Below are positions 52,339 through 60,643 of a stretch of DNA of 64,000 bases, piece by piece (position 1 is the first letter of the stretch; each line of letters starts with the position of its first letter). Position numbers and translations under genes: made by a program. Under the pieces are notes generated by a model, which was given only the letters and a program-made list of their open reading frames with translations, did no database searches and was not told the DNA's origin. Origin of the DNA: JAXLXE01 sp046328115 (GTDB lineage Bacteria; Chloroflexota; UBA6077; JACCZL01); the NCBI GenBank assembly GCA_046328115.1, contig JAXLXE010000001.1, positions 1,860,001 through 1,924,000 on the forward strand. The letters are read 5' to 3'.

Positions 52339-54096
52339 TCAGCCGCGTTGCGCGGGTGGGGCCTCGGGTCGAACGTCGATCGTCTGCTCATTTACGTACG
52401 TGACCAGCCCCGGGGGACCGCCGCGGATCTTCCGCACGTGCTTTCGCAGCGTGAAGTCCACCGGCACCCGGCCGGCTTCCGCTCCCCGGCTGAAGTACGC
52501 CGCCAGCGCCGCCGCGCGACGCAGCGCTGCATCGTCTGGTTTCCGGCCGCCGGTGCGCAGAATCACGTGCGCGCCTGGCATCTGGCGTGCGTGCAGCCAC
52601 ACGTCCGTTTGCTCAGCGAGGTCAAACGTGACGCGCTCATTGGATCTGGCACTGGTCCCCACCAGTACTACGTAACCGTGGTCCAGGGGAACGGTTAAGG
52701 TCCGCGGAGCCGCCGGCTGCTTCATGCGCTTCGCCGATAGCCTCTTGGCGGACTGCTCACGATCCGCCTGAATGACGCCGCTCTCGATGAGCTCAGACTG
52801 GATCTGCTTGAGCGCCCCAGGGTCACGGGCGGAGCGGATTAGCACGTCCATGTCGGCGAGGAACGCAAGCTCACGCTCTGCACGCTGGATCAGCTCTGGC
52901 GTACGGCGTCCCGCATCGCGCGCCTTACGGTAGTCCTCGAAGTAGCGCTGGGCGTTCTGGGAGGGCGTCATTAGCGGGTCCAGCGCGATCTCTCCCTGAG
53001 GACCGCTGACCGCGGTTGCGCCGCGCGGAATCTGAGAGATAGTCGCCAGGATCCACTCGCCATTGAGACGCGCGGTCGCGGCATCATCCGCCCGTTGCGC
53101 GGCTCGCTCCAGCGCCGCCTTTCGCCGCTCAACGACGTGGACGCGCTCGAAGACCCCTCGGAGCAGCGCGCCAGACACCCCCACCTCACTCCGGGCGGTC
53201 CGGGGTACACGCCCCTGTGCGAACGCCAGATCAACCGCCTCCGAGATACTGGCGAGCTCACGGATCGTGTGCGTGGCCGCCAGGTGGCGCAGCTCATACG
53301 GCGCGTACGCCTCTATCTGACCCTCCCGCTCCGCGACGCACGGCCGCCAGCCCACCGTTCCTCCCAGCGGTGCCAGCAACGCCTGCGCGGCGACGGCAGA
53401 CTGATCCCAGGCAACGTCGGCATTGGCGGCGGTCACGCTGCCAGCGATCCGGAACACCAGCTCGTTCGCCAGGATTGGCGACATCCCCGCGACGGAACCA
53501 AGCAAGAGCTTCACCGCCGCACCGCGCGGCTGGCTGTCCGCCGCGTCTCGCAGATGCTCCCAGGTCTCCGCCCGAACCGGATCCGGCCTATCCTGGGCCG
53601 GCGGCGCCACGTAGCGACGATGCGGCAAAACCGTGCGAACGGGGTTTTGGGCCGGAGTTGCCCGCCTGAGGGCATCCAGAATCGTCCCATCCTCCGCCAC
53701 CAGGAGAGCGTTGCCACGCCTCCCCATCGCTTCTATAATCAGCGCCACTCGTCCAACGCTGGTGTCATCCATCCGCTTCTGGATGATCAGCTCTATCACC
53801 CGCTCCAGATGGGGCTGAACAATGTCCACGATGCGCCCGTCGCGCACGTGCTTACGGAGCAGCAGCAGCATGGGCGTGACGCTATCGGTAGCCCGCGACG
53901 CTCGCTCCCGAGCCAGGTGCACCCGCGCACCGTCCGCCGCGATAGACACCACCAGCGTTTGCAGGCGTCCCTGGGCGTACACCTCAAGCGCAAAGCTGTC
54001 ATCGCCCAGCAGGAACACCCGCTGAATGAGACCGCCCATCACCTTTGCCCGAAGCTCGTCTGAGACGGCGTGAAGCGTGATGGCGTCAAATCCCAA
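52339..54096 (-). CDS. rqcH: Rqc2-homologue RqcH (ribosome quality control)
   Basis: RqcH binds stalled 50S-peptidyl-tRNA and directs alanine tailing; it was formerly annotated as a fibronectin-binding protein. The protein starts (M)GFDAITLHAVSDELRAKV with NFACT-N features such as GGLIQRVFLLGDDSFALEVY, then helix-hairpin-helix and coiled-coil regions (AERELAFLADMDVLI). The NFACT-R domain has DVWLHARQMPGAHVILRTGG, DDAALRRAAALAAYFSRG, VPVDFTLRKHVRKIRGG and PGLVTYVNEQTIDV. TTG 54096 gives this exact family start and 585 residues. The same frame runs back to 54750 but only by crossing the opposite-strand kinase gene. Confidence 0.93.
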   Translation of the reverse strand: MGFDAITLHAVSDELRAKVMGGLIQRVFLLGDDSFALEVYAQGRLQTLVVSIAADGARVHLARERASRATDSVTPMLLLLRKHVRDGRIVDIVQPHLERVIELIIQKRMDDTSVGRVALIIEAMGRRGNALLVAEDGTILDALRRATPAQNPVRTVLPHRRYVAPPAQDRPDPVRAETWEHLRDAADSQPRGAAVKLLLGSVAGMSPILANELVFRIAGSVTAANADVAWDQSAVAAQALLAPLGGTVGWRPCVAEREGQIEAYAPYELRHLAATHTIRELASISEAVDLAFAQGRVPRTARSEVGVSGALLRGVFERVHVVERRKAALERAAQRADDAATARLNGEWILATISQIPRGATAVSGPQGEIALDPLMTPSQNAQRYFEDYRKARDAGRRTPELIQRAERELAFLADMDVLIRSARDPGALKQIQSELIESGVIQADREQSAKRLSAKRMKQPAAPRTLTVPLDHGYVVLVGTSARSNERVTFDLAEQTDVWLHARQMPGAHVILRTGGRKPDDAALRRAAALAAYFSRGAEAGRVPVDFTLRKHVRKIRGGPPGLVTYVNEQTIDVRPEAPPAQRG

Positions 54097-54129
54097 CCAG
54101 GGGCTCAAGCGACTGCTCCGCACCACGGC

Positions 54130-54939
54130 GTGGCACGCCTCGTGACAGGACGGAGAAAGTTCGGGGAATTCGGCGCACTCCTCGCGGCCGAACCCGCGGA
54201 GCCAGCCCACGGACGCGTCTTCATACTCTCCGGTCCCAGTGGCGTGGGCAAATCTTCCATCATCGGAGCCCTCCGCGGCAGCAATCTCGCGCTCGGATAC
54301 TGCGTTACGGCCACGACGCGGGCGCGCCGGCCCGCCGAGCGCGACGGGCTGGACTACTTTTTCCTGGAGCCGGCGGAGTTCGCCGAGCTCCGTGAGACCA
54401 ACCAGCTTCTCGAGCACTCTCAGGTTCACGGCCGCAGTGAGGACACGTGGTACGGCATCCCCGTGGCCAGCATCAGAGCCGCCTTGCGCGCCGGTGATGA
54501 CGTGCTCATTCCTCCGGAAGTACAAGGCGCGGAGAAGATCCGCCGCCGACTCGGAGATGCTGTGGTCACCGTCTTCGTCTCGCCGGTCCCACCCCGAGAG
54601 ATCCGCATGCGTCTGGGCGGCAAGGAGCCGGAGAGCGTGCTCGAACGCGACATCCAGTTCGAGCGGGCCGTGCGCGAAGCGCTGGAATCGCGCCTGACGC
54701 GGCGGATCGAGGACGAACTGCAGCGGGATGCGCCGGATCAGCGGGATCATCGCCGCCGCGAGAAGGTGGACAACATGCTCACCCGGCTCCAGACCTCCGT
54801 GGACGAGATGGAGCGGATGCGTGACTACGAATACGTGGTTGTCAACGAGGACGGGTGCCTGGATAGCTGCGTGGATCAGGTACGCGCGATCATCATGGCC
54901 GAGCGGTGCCGGTATCGACGCCGGGTTGTGACGGTCTAG
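54130..54939 (+). CDS. gmk: Guanylate kinase with unusual charged insertion
   Basis: This enzyme phosphorylates GMP to GDP. It has the P-loop FILSGPSGVGKSSI, the GMP-binding TATTRARRPAERDGLDYFF, EHSQVHGRSEDTWYGIPV and EYVVVNEDG. Two features are odd. PPEVQGA replaces the usual E-(I/V)-D-V-Q-G-A. A charged stretch of about 40 residues (FERAVREALESRLTRRIEDE and on to LTRLQ) is inserted before the final helices. The usual RGxxSxxxIxxR lid segment reads LGGKEPESVLERD. Start choice is uncertain: GTG 54130 or GTG 54142. It is head-to-head with rqcH, 33 nt apart, and followed by priA, a common neighbour of gmk. It is probably functional but divergent. Confidence 0.82.
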   Translation: MARLVTGRRKFGEFGALLAAEPAEPAHGRVFILSGPSGVGKSSIIGALRGSNLALGYCVTATTRARRPAERDGLDYFFLEPAEFAELRETNQLLEHSQVHGRSEDTWYGIPVASIRAALRAGDDVLIPPEVQGAEKIRRRLGDAVVTVFVSPVPPREIRMRLGGKEPESVLERDIQFERAVREALESRLTRRIEDELQRDAPDQRDHRRREKVDNMLTRLQTSVDEMERMRDYEYVVVNEDGCLDSCVDQVRAIIMAERCRYRRRVVTV

Positions 54940-55015
54940 CCACCAGAATCACGCGGAGCCAGCGGCATAATCTCGGAAGCGGCGCCGTGCCAAACCGCGC
55001 GGGCACGCGGGAGAC

Positions 55016-57061
55016 ATGCGGCACGCTGAGGTGGCACTCGATCTAGGCGGTGGTCAGGCTGGCGGCAGCTTCACCTACCGCGTGCCAGATGACATGCCCA
55101 TCCGCCCCGGTGACATCGTGCTGGTCCCGCTCGCCACGCGCGTGTTGCCAGGCGTCGTGCTAGAAGTGCTGGGGCGCGCGCCAGAGTTCGAGACCCGTGC
55201 CGTGGAAGATCGGCTGGCGGAGGATTCATTCATCGGTCCGCTGCAGTTGACGCTCGCGCGGTGGATCTCAGCGCACTACCGGGCACCGCTTTTCGACTGC
55301 CTGTCCCTGTTCCTGCCGCCCGGATTCTCCCAGCGCCTGACCCGCGCAGCGAAGACCGGCAACTGGCGAGCTCCCGTACTCGCGGCCACGGAGGGTCCGC
55401 CATCACGCCCAGACATCGTTCCGGGGCCGCCGCTGACCGTTGCGCAGCAGTCCGCGCTACGTCACGTGATCGGCGCTATGGATGCGCAGCACCACCAGGC
55501 CTTCCTGCTGCACGGCGTCACGGGCAGCGGGAAGACCCACGTCTATCTGGAGGCCATCGCCCGGGCAGTCCAGCTCGGCCGTCAGTCGGTGATCCTGGTC
55601 AGCGAGATCGCCCAGATACCCCAGCTCCGGGCACGCGTGGAGGCGCGCTTTCCAGGCCGAGTGGCGGTCATCCACGGCGAGCTGGGCACGGCCGAGCGCA
55701 AGATCGCCTGGGAGCGCATCCGCCAGCGCACGGCGGACGTCATACTCGGCGCTCGTTCCGCGCTCTTTGCGCCCGTTCGGCGGCCGGGCCTCGTGATCCT
55801 GGATGAGGAGCACGACACCGCGTACAAACAGATGGCCGCGCCCAGATACCACGCCCGCGAGGTAGCCCTGTGGTGGGGTCAGCTTGCCAAAGCGCCAGTG
55901 GTGCTCGGCAGCGCCACGCCAGACGTCGAGTCGATGTACCGTTGCGAGCGAAAGCGGTACACCCTCCTGCGACTACCAAGCAGCTATCGGCCCGCGACAG
56001 CCATCGGGGCCAACCCACGAGCGCCTGACACCCCCGACCGGTCCGCGGAGATCGTGGACATGCGCGCGGAGCTGCGCGCGGGGAACACCAGCATCTTCAG
56101 CCGCGACCTGGCGGCAGCGTTGCAGCGCACCCTCGCGGCGGGCGAGCAGGCGATCCTGCTGCTGAATCGCCGGGGCGCCGCCACCATTGTGAGCTGCCGC
56201 GATTGCGGGTACGTCTCATCCTGCCGCCGATGCGAGATCCCGCTGGGCTACCACCGCGAGGGCGAGCGCCTCGTCTGCCATCGTTGCAACCGCCATGAGC
56301 CACTGCCCGTGCGCTGCCCAGGATGCGCCGGCACTCGAATACGCTACCTCGGCCTGGGGACCCAGCGAGTGGAGAGCGAAGTTCAACGGCTGCTACCGAC
56401 CGCCCGCGTGATTCGCTGGGACCGCGACACCACACGGGAGCGCGGTACTCACGAGGAAGCGTGGCGCCGATTCAGCAGCGGCGAAGCAGACGTGCTCGTA
56501 GGCACGCAGATGATCGCCAAGGGTCTTGACGTCCCCAGAGTCACCCTGGTGGGGGTAGTCCTCGCCGATGTTGGGGCGTTCCTACCGGACTTCCGCGCGG
56601 GCGAGCGGGCCTTCCAGCTCATCACCCAGGTCGTGGGCAGAGCGGGCCGCGGGGACCTGCGCGGACAGGCCATCATCCAGACGTACGCGCCTGAGCATTA
56701 CGCGATTCGCGCCGCCGCGGCGGGCGATTACGAGGATCTGTATCGGCGTGAGATGCGGTTTCGCCGCGCAAATGGCTACCCGCCCGTCACCAGACTGGTC
56801 AGGCTGGTATACGCGGCCAGCGACGCGGCGCGGTGCCAGCGCTCCGCCACGCGGCTCCGCAAGGCGCTCCAGGATGAGATCAGCCGCCAGGGAATCGCGG
56901 ACATCAGCATCGTGGGGCCGGCGCCGTGCTTCATCCAGCGGCTCCGCGGTCGCGACCGCTGGCAGATTCTCCTGCTGGGCGGAGATTTTGCACGGATCCT
57001 GGACCGCGTCAAGATCCCCCCTGGCTGGACGATCGACGTGGATCCGGTAGACACGCTGTGA
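55016..57061 (+). CDS. priA: Primosomal protein N' (replication restart helicase)
   Basis: PriA recognises stalled forks and reloads the replicative helicase. The N-terminal DNA-binding region has FTYRVPDDMPIRPGDIVLVPL. The helicase core has LLHGVTGSGKTHVYLEAI (Walker A near residue 166), ILVSEIAQIPQL, VILDEEHDTAYKQ (DEEH near 262) and LGSATPDVES. Zinc-binding cysteines lie in CRDCGYVSSCRRCEIPL and CHRCNRHEPLPVRCPGC. QVVGRAGRGDLRGQAIIQTY is motif VI. Length (681 residues) is a little short, as in many non-proteobacterial PriA. GGGAG precedes ATG 55016. The stop overlaps cobU by 4 nt. Confidence 0.96.
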   Translation: MRHAEVALDLGGGQAGGSFTYRVPDDMPIRPGDIVLVPLATRVLPGVVLEVLGRAPEFETRAVEDRLAEDSFIGPLQLTLARWISAHYRAPLFDCLSLFLPPGFSQRLTRAAKTGNWRAPVLAATEGPPSRPDIVPGPPLTVAQQSALRHVIGAMDAQHHQAFLLHGVTGSGKTHVYLEAIARAVQLGRQSVILVSEIAQIPQLRARVEARFPGRVAVIHGELGTAERKIAWERIRQRTADVILGARSALFAPVRRPGLVILDEEHDTAYKQMAAPRYHAREVALWWGQLAKAPVVLGSATPDVESMYRCERKRYTLLRLPSSYRPATAIGANPRAPDTPDRSAEIVDMRAELRAGNTSIFSRDLAAALQRTLAAGEQAILLLNRRGAATIVSCRDCGYVSSCRRCEIPLGYHREGERLVCHRCNRHEPLPVRCPGCAGTRIRYLGLGTQRVESEVQRLLPTARVIRWDRDTTRERGTHEEAWRRFSSGEADVLVGTQMIAKGLDVPRVTLVGVVLADVGAFLPDFRAGERAFQLITQVVGRAGRGDLRGQAIIQTYAPEHYAIRAAAAGDYEDLYRREMRFRRANGYPPVTRLVRLVYAASDAARCQRSATRLRKALQDEISRQGIADISIVGPAPCFIQRLRGRDRWQILLLGGDFARILDRVKIPPGWTIDVDPVDTL

Positions 57062-57618
57062 CGCTGACGCTGGTCACGGGCGGCGCACGTAGCGGCAAAA
57101 GCACCTTTGCCGAACGGCTCGCCGAGGCGGGGCCACAGCCAACGCTCTACGTCGCCACGGCCAGAGCAGAGGACGACGAGATGCGTCGCCGTGTTGCGGA
57201 GCATCAGTCCAGGCGCCCAGCACACTGGTCCACCCTGGAGGCCCCCCTTTCGGTCGGTGCCGCGCTGGCCTGGGCTCCCGGCCCAATCGGGACGGTACTG
57301 CTGGAGGACCTGGGCCTGCTAGTCTCCAACCTGCTGTGGGACGTGACCAGCGGAAACGAGCCCGGACCCGAGGCGTCCGACCAGCTCGACGCGGCCATCG
57401 GCGACGAGTTGGACGACCTCTTCGAAGCGTGGGCGGACGGGACCTGGGACCTCATCGTGGTCACCAACGAGGTAGGCTGGGGCATCGTCCCCACTTCCCC
57501 GGTGGCGCGGCTCTTCCGAGACGCGCTCGGGAAGGCCAACCAGTACGTGGCGGGGCGGGCTGATTCGGTCTATCTGGTGGTGGCAGGCCACCCCTTGCGC
57601 GTCAAGCCGGCCCACTGA
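57058..57618 (+). CDS. cobU: Adenosylcobinamide kinase / phosphate guanylyltransferase
   Basis: CobU phosphorylates adenosylcobinamide and attaches GMP during cobalamin assembly or salvage. The protein starts TLTLVTGGARSGKSTFAERL, with the P-loop, then YVATARAEDDEMRRRVAEHQ with the His that accepts GMP. WDLIVVTNEVGWGIVP and RDALGKANQYVAGRADSVY follow, both family signatures. GTG 57058 overlaps the priA stop (GTGA), so the 186-residue length is normal. No other cobalamin genes are in this window, which suggests salvage or a scattered pathway. Confidence 0.95.
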   Translation: MTLTLVTGGARSGKSTFAERLAEAGPQPTLYVATARAEDDEMRRRVAEHQSRRPAHWSTLEAPLSVGAALAWAPGPIGTVLLEDLGLLVSNLLWDVTSGNEPGPEASDQLDAAIGDELDDLFEAWADGTWDLIVVTNEVGWGIVPTSPVARLFRDALGKANQYVAGRADSVYLVVAGHPLRVKPAH

Positions 57619-57781
57619 GCTCGCACCGTCTCATTCGGTGATTACGTCCTCTGTTACAATCGCGTCCGGCGGACGTCGCGTGTGTCGCCACCGTGTAGGC
57701 ATGAGGGCCCGCTGAGTCCACGTGACCGGCGGGTTTCGCGCGCCCCCGCGGCTGAGTTGTCGGCAGGGGTTGGAGGGTCGG

Positions 57782-58300
57782 GTGAGCTCCGTCCTGGTCC
57801 TCAATCAGAATTACGAACCGCTCAACGTGTGCAACGCACGGCGGGCGCTGGTGCTGGTGCACGGCGGCAAAGCCGAGGTGCTGGAGCACGCACGGGGGGA
57901 GATTCGCTCCACGTCCCGCGCATTCCCACGCCCTTCGGTGATCCGTCTGGTTTACCTGATCAAGCGCCCACGGCCGCGCGTTCGACTGACCCGTCGAGAG
58001 ATCTTCATCAGGGACAGCTTCACCTGCCAGTACTGCGGCCTCAAGACCCGCGAGCTCACGCTAGACCACGTGGTGCCGCGTCACCGCGGCGGTCGCCACG
58101 CGTGGGACAACCTCGTCAGCGCCTGCCGTTCCTGCAACCACCGAAAGGGCGGCAAAGCGCCGGACGAAGCCCGCATGCCCCTACGACGGTCGCCCTACGA
58201 GCCCCGCGCGACCAGCTACTACCTGTTTGGCCAATACCTGGACAGCTACGAAGACTGGCACAAGTTCATTCCCGAGTGGGACCGCGAGAAGGCGGGCTAG
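57782..58300 (+). CDS. HNH endonuclease family protein
   Basis: A 172-residue HNH protein of the broadly conserved single-copy type. It begins SSVLVLNQNYEPLNVCNARRAL, has RPRVRLTRREIFIRD, and the HNH core FTCQYCGLKTRELTLDHVVP. RHAWDNLVSACRSCNHRKGG completes the core, with two CxxC zinc knuckles and the catalytic His. It ends in a Tyr/Trp-rich segment. GTG 57782 is chosen because GGAGGG is just upstream and it yields the conserved start. A TACAAT at 57655-57660 may be its -10 box. The cellular role of this family is not established. Confidence 0.92.
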   Translation: MSSVLVLNQNYEPLNVCNARRALVLVHGGKAEVLEHARGEIRSTSRAFPRPSVIRLVYLIKRPRPRVRLTRREIFIRDSFTCQYCGLKTRELTLDHVVPRHRGGRHAWDNLVSACRSCNHRKGGKAPDEARMPLRRSPYEPRATSYYLFGQYLDSYEDWHKFIPEWDREKAG

Positions 58301-58440
58301 GCCGGCCTGCTCGACACAAAATCCCCCGCAACAAGCTCCATGGATGTGGAAACCGCTACGCCGAACCCCATATAGTGGCTTCGCCGCGTCCCCAGTGCCG
58401 CGGACATCCAGAGGCGCGCGTCCAGGGGAGTGGTCAGCGA

Positions 58441-59658
58441 ATGCCAGAACCAGAGCCCCACCAAGGACGGCGTGTCCCGGTGCTCTCATTCGAAAGACCG
58501 CTGTACTTCGCGCATGTGCCGAAGTCCGCCGGCACGTCGCTCGTCAGCCTCCTGGATCAGCTCGTCCCCGAGGCTGACATCTACCCGCCGCAGACGCACG
58601 AGCAGCTCGCAGCGTTCACACAGCCAGTCGGCCGGTCATATCGACTGTTCCGTGGCCACTTCGGGCACGGTGGCGGCCTACCCCAGGCACGAGATGCCGC
58701 CCGCGTGACCCTTGTGCGGACCCCCGAGGAGCACGTGCTGTCAGCTTTCGAGCACATCAGACGGAATCGCGAACATCCCGTCCATCACGTGGCGCGCGAC
58801 GTGACGTCCCTCGTCGAGGCAGTGAAAGACGACACGCTCAGGTCCTATCTCTGGAACATGCAGACGCAGTTCTTCGCGGTCGATCTCGACGTGCAGGGCG
58901 TAGCCTGGACTGTGAACGGAGGAGAGTTCGGACTGGGACCATTCGGCCTGCCGGACGGCCCACCGCATCCGCTGGAGGCAGAGCTGCTCGCCATTGCCAA
59001 AACTCGACTACGATCGTACTTGGCCGTAGGCGTGACCGAGCGGTTTGACGACTTCCTGCGGCTCCTGCGTCAACTCCTCGGTCAGCCATTGGAACTGCGC
59101 GCCCCCCGGCTCAACGTCACAACTGGCCGCCTGTCCGTAGACGCACTGCTACCGGAGGAGCGTGCGTGTCTAGAGTCGATTACGCGGCTGGACCGTGAGC
59201 TGTATGCTTTTGCATTGGGCCTCTTCAACTGCGCGCTAGAGGGCTCCGGCCTTCAGCATTCGACAAACGACCCGATCCCTCCAGACCCTGGTCCCCCGGC
59301 CAGGTCTCGCGAGCTATGGCAATTGTCTCACTTGAGTGCCCTGCGGGGCGTCATCGCAGACCTAGAAGCGGCGATGCAGCAAACCGCGTTGCAGGCAGCC
59401 GACCAGAATGCGCTGATAGCGCACCAGCAACGGCACATCGCGTGGCAAGAACAACACATTGCCTGGCAGCAGCAGCACATCGAGTGGCAGGAAGAGCACA
59501 TCGCCTGGCAACAACAGCACATCGTCTGTCAGGGCGACCGGATCAGTCAGTTGGAGTCCGCGGGCAACGACAAGAGAGGACCATCCGAATCGCCGGCCGG
59601 GCGGGGAAGCAGCGAACGCGCCAGGCCGCCGAAAGCCTCTCGGACGGACTCCCCGTAG
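58441..59658 (+). CDS. Sulfotransferase-family protein with heptad-repeat tail
   Basis: A 405-residue protein. The N-terminal part looks like a PAPS-dependent carbohydrate sulfotransferase: FAHVPKSAGTSLVSLLDQL fits the 5'-phosphosulfate loop, and RVTLVRTPEEHVLSAFEH fits the 3'-phosphate motif with Arg and Ser. From about residue 300 the chain becomes helical and holds five 7-residue repeats (RHIAWQE, QHIAWQQ, QHIEWQE, EHIAWQQ, QHIVCQG), likely a coiled coil. ATG 58441 is preceded by GGGGAG. A TATAGT at 58371-58376 could be its -10. The acceptor, perhaps a surface glycan, is unknown. Confidence 0.82.
   Translation: MPEPEPHQGRRVPVLSFERPLYFAHVPKSAGTSLVSLLDQLVPEADIYPPQTHEQLAAFTQPVGRSYRLFRGHFGHGGGLPQARDAARVTLVRTPEEHVLSAFEHIRRNREHPVHHVARDVTSLVEAVKDDTLRSYLWNMQTQFFAVDLDVQGVAWTVNGGEFGLGPFGLPDGPPHPLEAELLAIAKTRLRSYLAVGVTERFDDFLRLLRQLLGQPLELRAPRLNVTTGRLSVDALLPEERACLESITRLDRELYAFALGLFNCALEGSGLQHSTNDPIPPDPGPPARSRELWQLSHLSALRGVIADLEAAMQQTALQAADQNALIAHQQRHIAWQEQHIAWQQQHIEWQEEHIAWQQQHIVCQGDRISQLESAGNDKRGPSESPAGRGSSERARPPKASRTDSP
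59431..59535 (+). repeat. five tandem 21-bp coding repeats
   Basis: The repeats encode the pattern (Q/R/E)HIxWQ(E/Q) in the sulfotransferase tail. Copies differ mostly at third codon positions (CAC-ATC-GCG, CAC-ATT-GCC, CAC-ATC-GAG), which suggests older, selected repeats rather than a fresh expansion. Confidence 0.9.
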
Positions 59659-59663
59659 CTGAC

Positions 59664-60521
59664 TCAGCTATCCGCATCGGACCGCCGGGCGACCACCGAA
59701 AAAAATGTGATCGAACCGAACGCCGCGCCGCGCTCTGACAGCGCCTCGAGTTCGCGCAACCACGCCGAGATCTCAGCCTGACTCGCAGTCCCGGCGTCCA
59801 CCCCGTTCCTCGCCACGAGCTGTGCCCATGGCCAGAGGAACGATGTCTCCGTCTCCAGCCGGCCGGCCTCCACATGAACGTAGCCGCGTAGCACCAGTAC
59901 GTCCAGTCTCGCTCCCGCCAGCATCGGTATGAGCCGTCGCATCACGCGCGGGTCGTTCACAAAACTCATCCGCCAGGCATCCAGCAGCCGCTGGGTCAGC
60001 GCGACGTCCGGGTGTTCGAGCTGGTTGGCGGCGTAGTCGCCGTCGAACACCAGCACTAGGCCGCCCGGTCGCGTCACCCTCGCCAGCTCTCGAAGCATCG
60101 CATCTCGCGCCGGCACGTGGCTGATCACCGTGGCGGCGACGGTCACGTCAAACGAGTTGTCCGGTAGCTCCAGCGCGGCCGCGTCTCCCAGGCGGAGCTC
60201 CACGTTTGCCAGCCCGGTTGCCAGCCGTCGCGCCTCCGCAAGGAACACCTCGCTGGGGTCCAGCGCCAGCACGCTGCCGCTCGAGCCGACTCGTTCGGCA
60301 AGATCGCGCGTCACCACGCCCGTGCCACAGCCGACTTCCAGGACGCGCGCTCCGCTCCAGACCGTCACCTCATCCAGGTACTCGCGGCGAATGCGCTGCT
60401 GCTCGGGATGGCGACCGCGGAGCTCCAGGAGTCCCGCGATCCGCGCCAACGTTGCCTCGTCCACTTCAGCCACCCGTGCATACAGGTCGCCGCTGGCCGC
60501 CTTGCCGCTCCGATTCGCCAT
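59664..60521 (-). CDS. Class I SAM-dependent methyltransferase
   Basis: A 285-residue cytoplasmic methyltransferase. It has motif I ARVLEVGCGTGVVTRDLAERV, the acidic LALDPSEVFLAEARR, RLGDAAALELPDNSFDVTVA and LRELARVTRPGGLVLVFDGD, as in the UbiE/COQ5-like and methyltransferase-11 group. The C-terminal third (ETETSFLWPWAQLVARNG) is typical of small-molecule methyltransferases. The substrate cannot be told. It is convergent with the sulfotransferase gene (gap 5 nt) and divergent from the acyl-CoA dehydrogenase. Confidence 0.88.
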   Translation of the reverse strand: MANRSGKAASGDLYARVAEVDEATLARIAGLLELRGRHPEQQRIRREYLDEVTVWSGARVLEVGCGTGVVTRDLAERVGSSGSVLALDPSEVFLAEARRLATGLANVELRLGDAAALELPDNSFDVTVAATVISHVPARDAMLRELARVTRPGGLVLVFDGDYAANQLEHPDVALTQRLLDAWRMSFVNDPRVMRRLIPMLAGARLDVLVLRGYVHVEAGRLETETSFLWPWAQLVARNGVDAGTASQAEISAWLRELEALSERGAAFGSITFFSVVARRSDADS

Positions 60522-60643
60522 GCCTGGAATTCACCTCCCGGTCTGCACCCGCTCGCCACGAAGCAACGAGGGTACACTGCCCACCGCGAGCAAACGCGGC
60601 GTCACCAGAACGGCGGGCGAGACAGCGGCGTGGAGGATACGAC

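Noticed and set aside
54097..54750. N-terminal extension of RqcH through the opposite kinase gene
   Set aside because: The family start (GFDAITLHAVSDELR) occurs at 54096, and the extension only antiparallels gmk.
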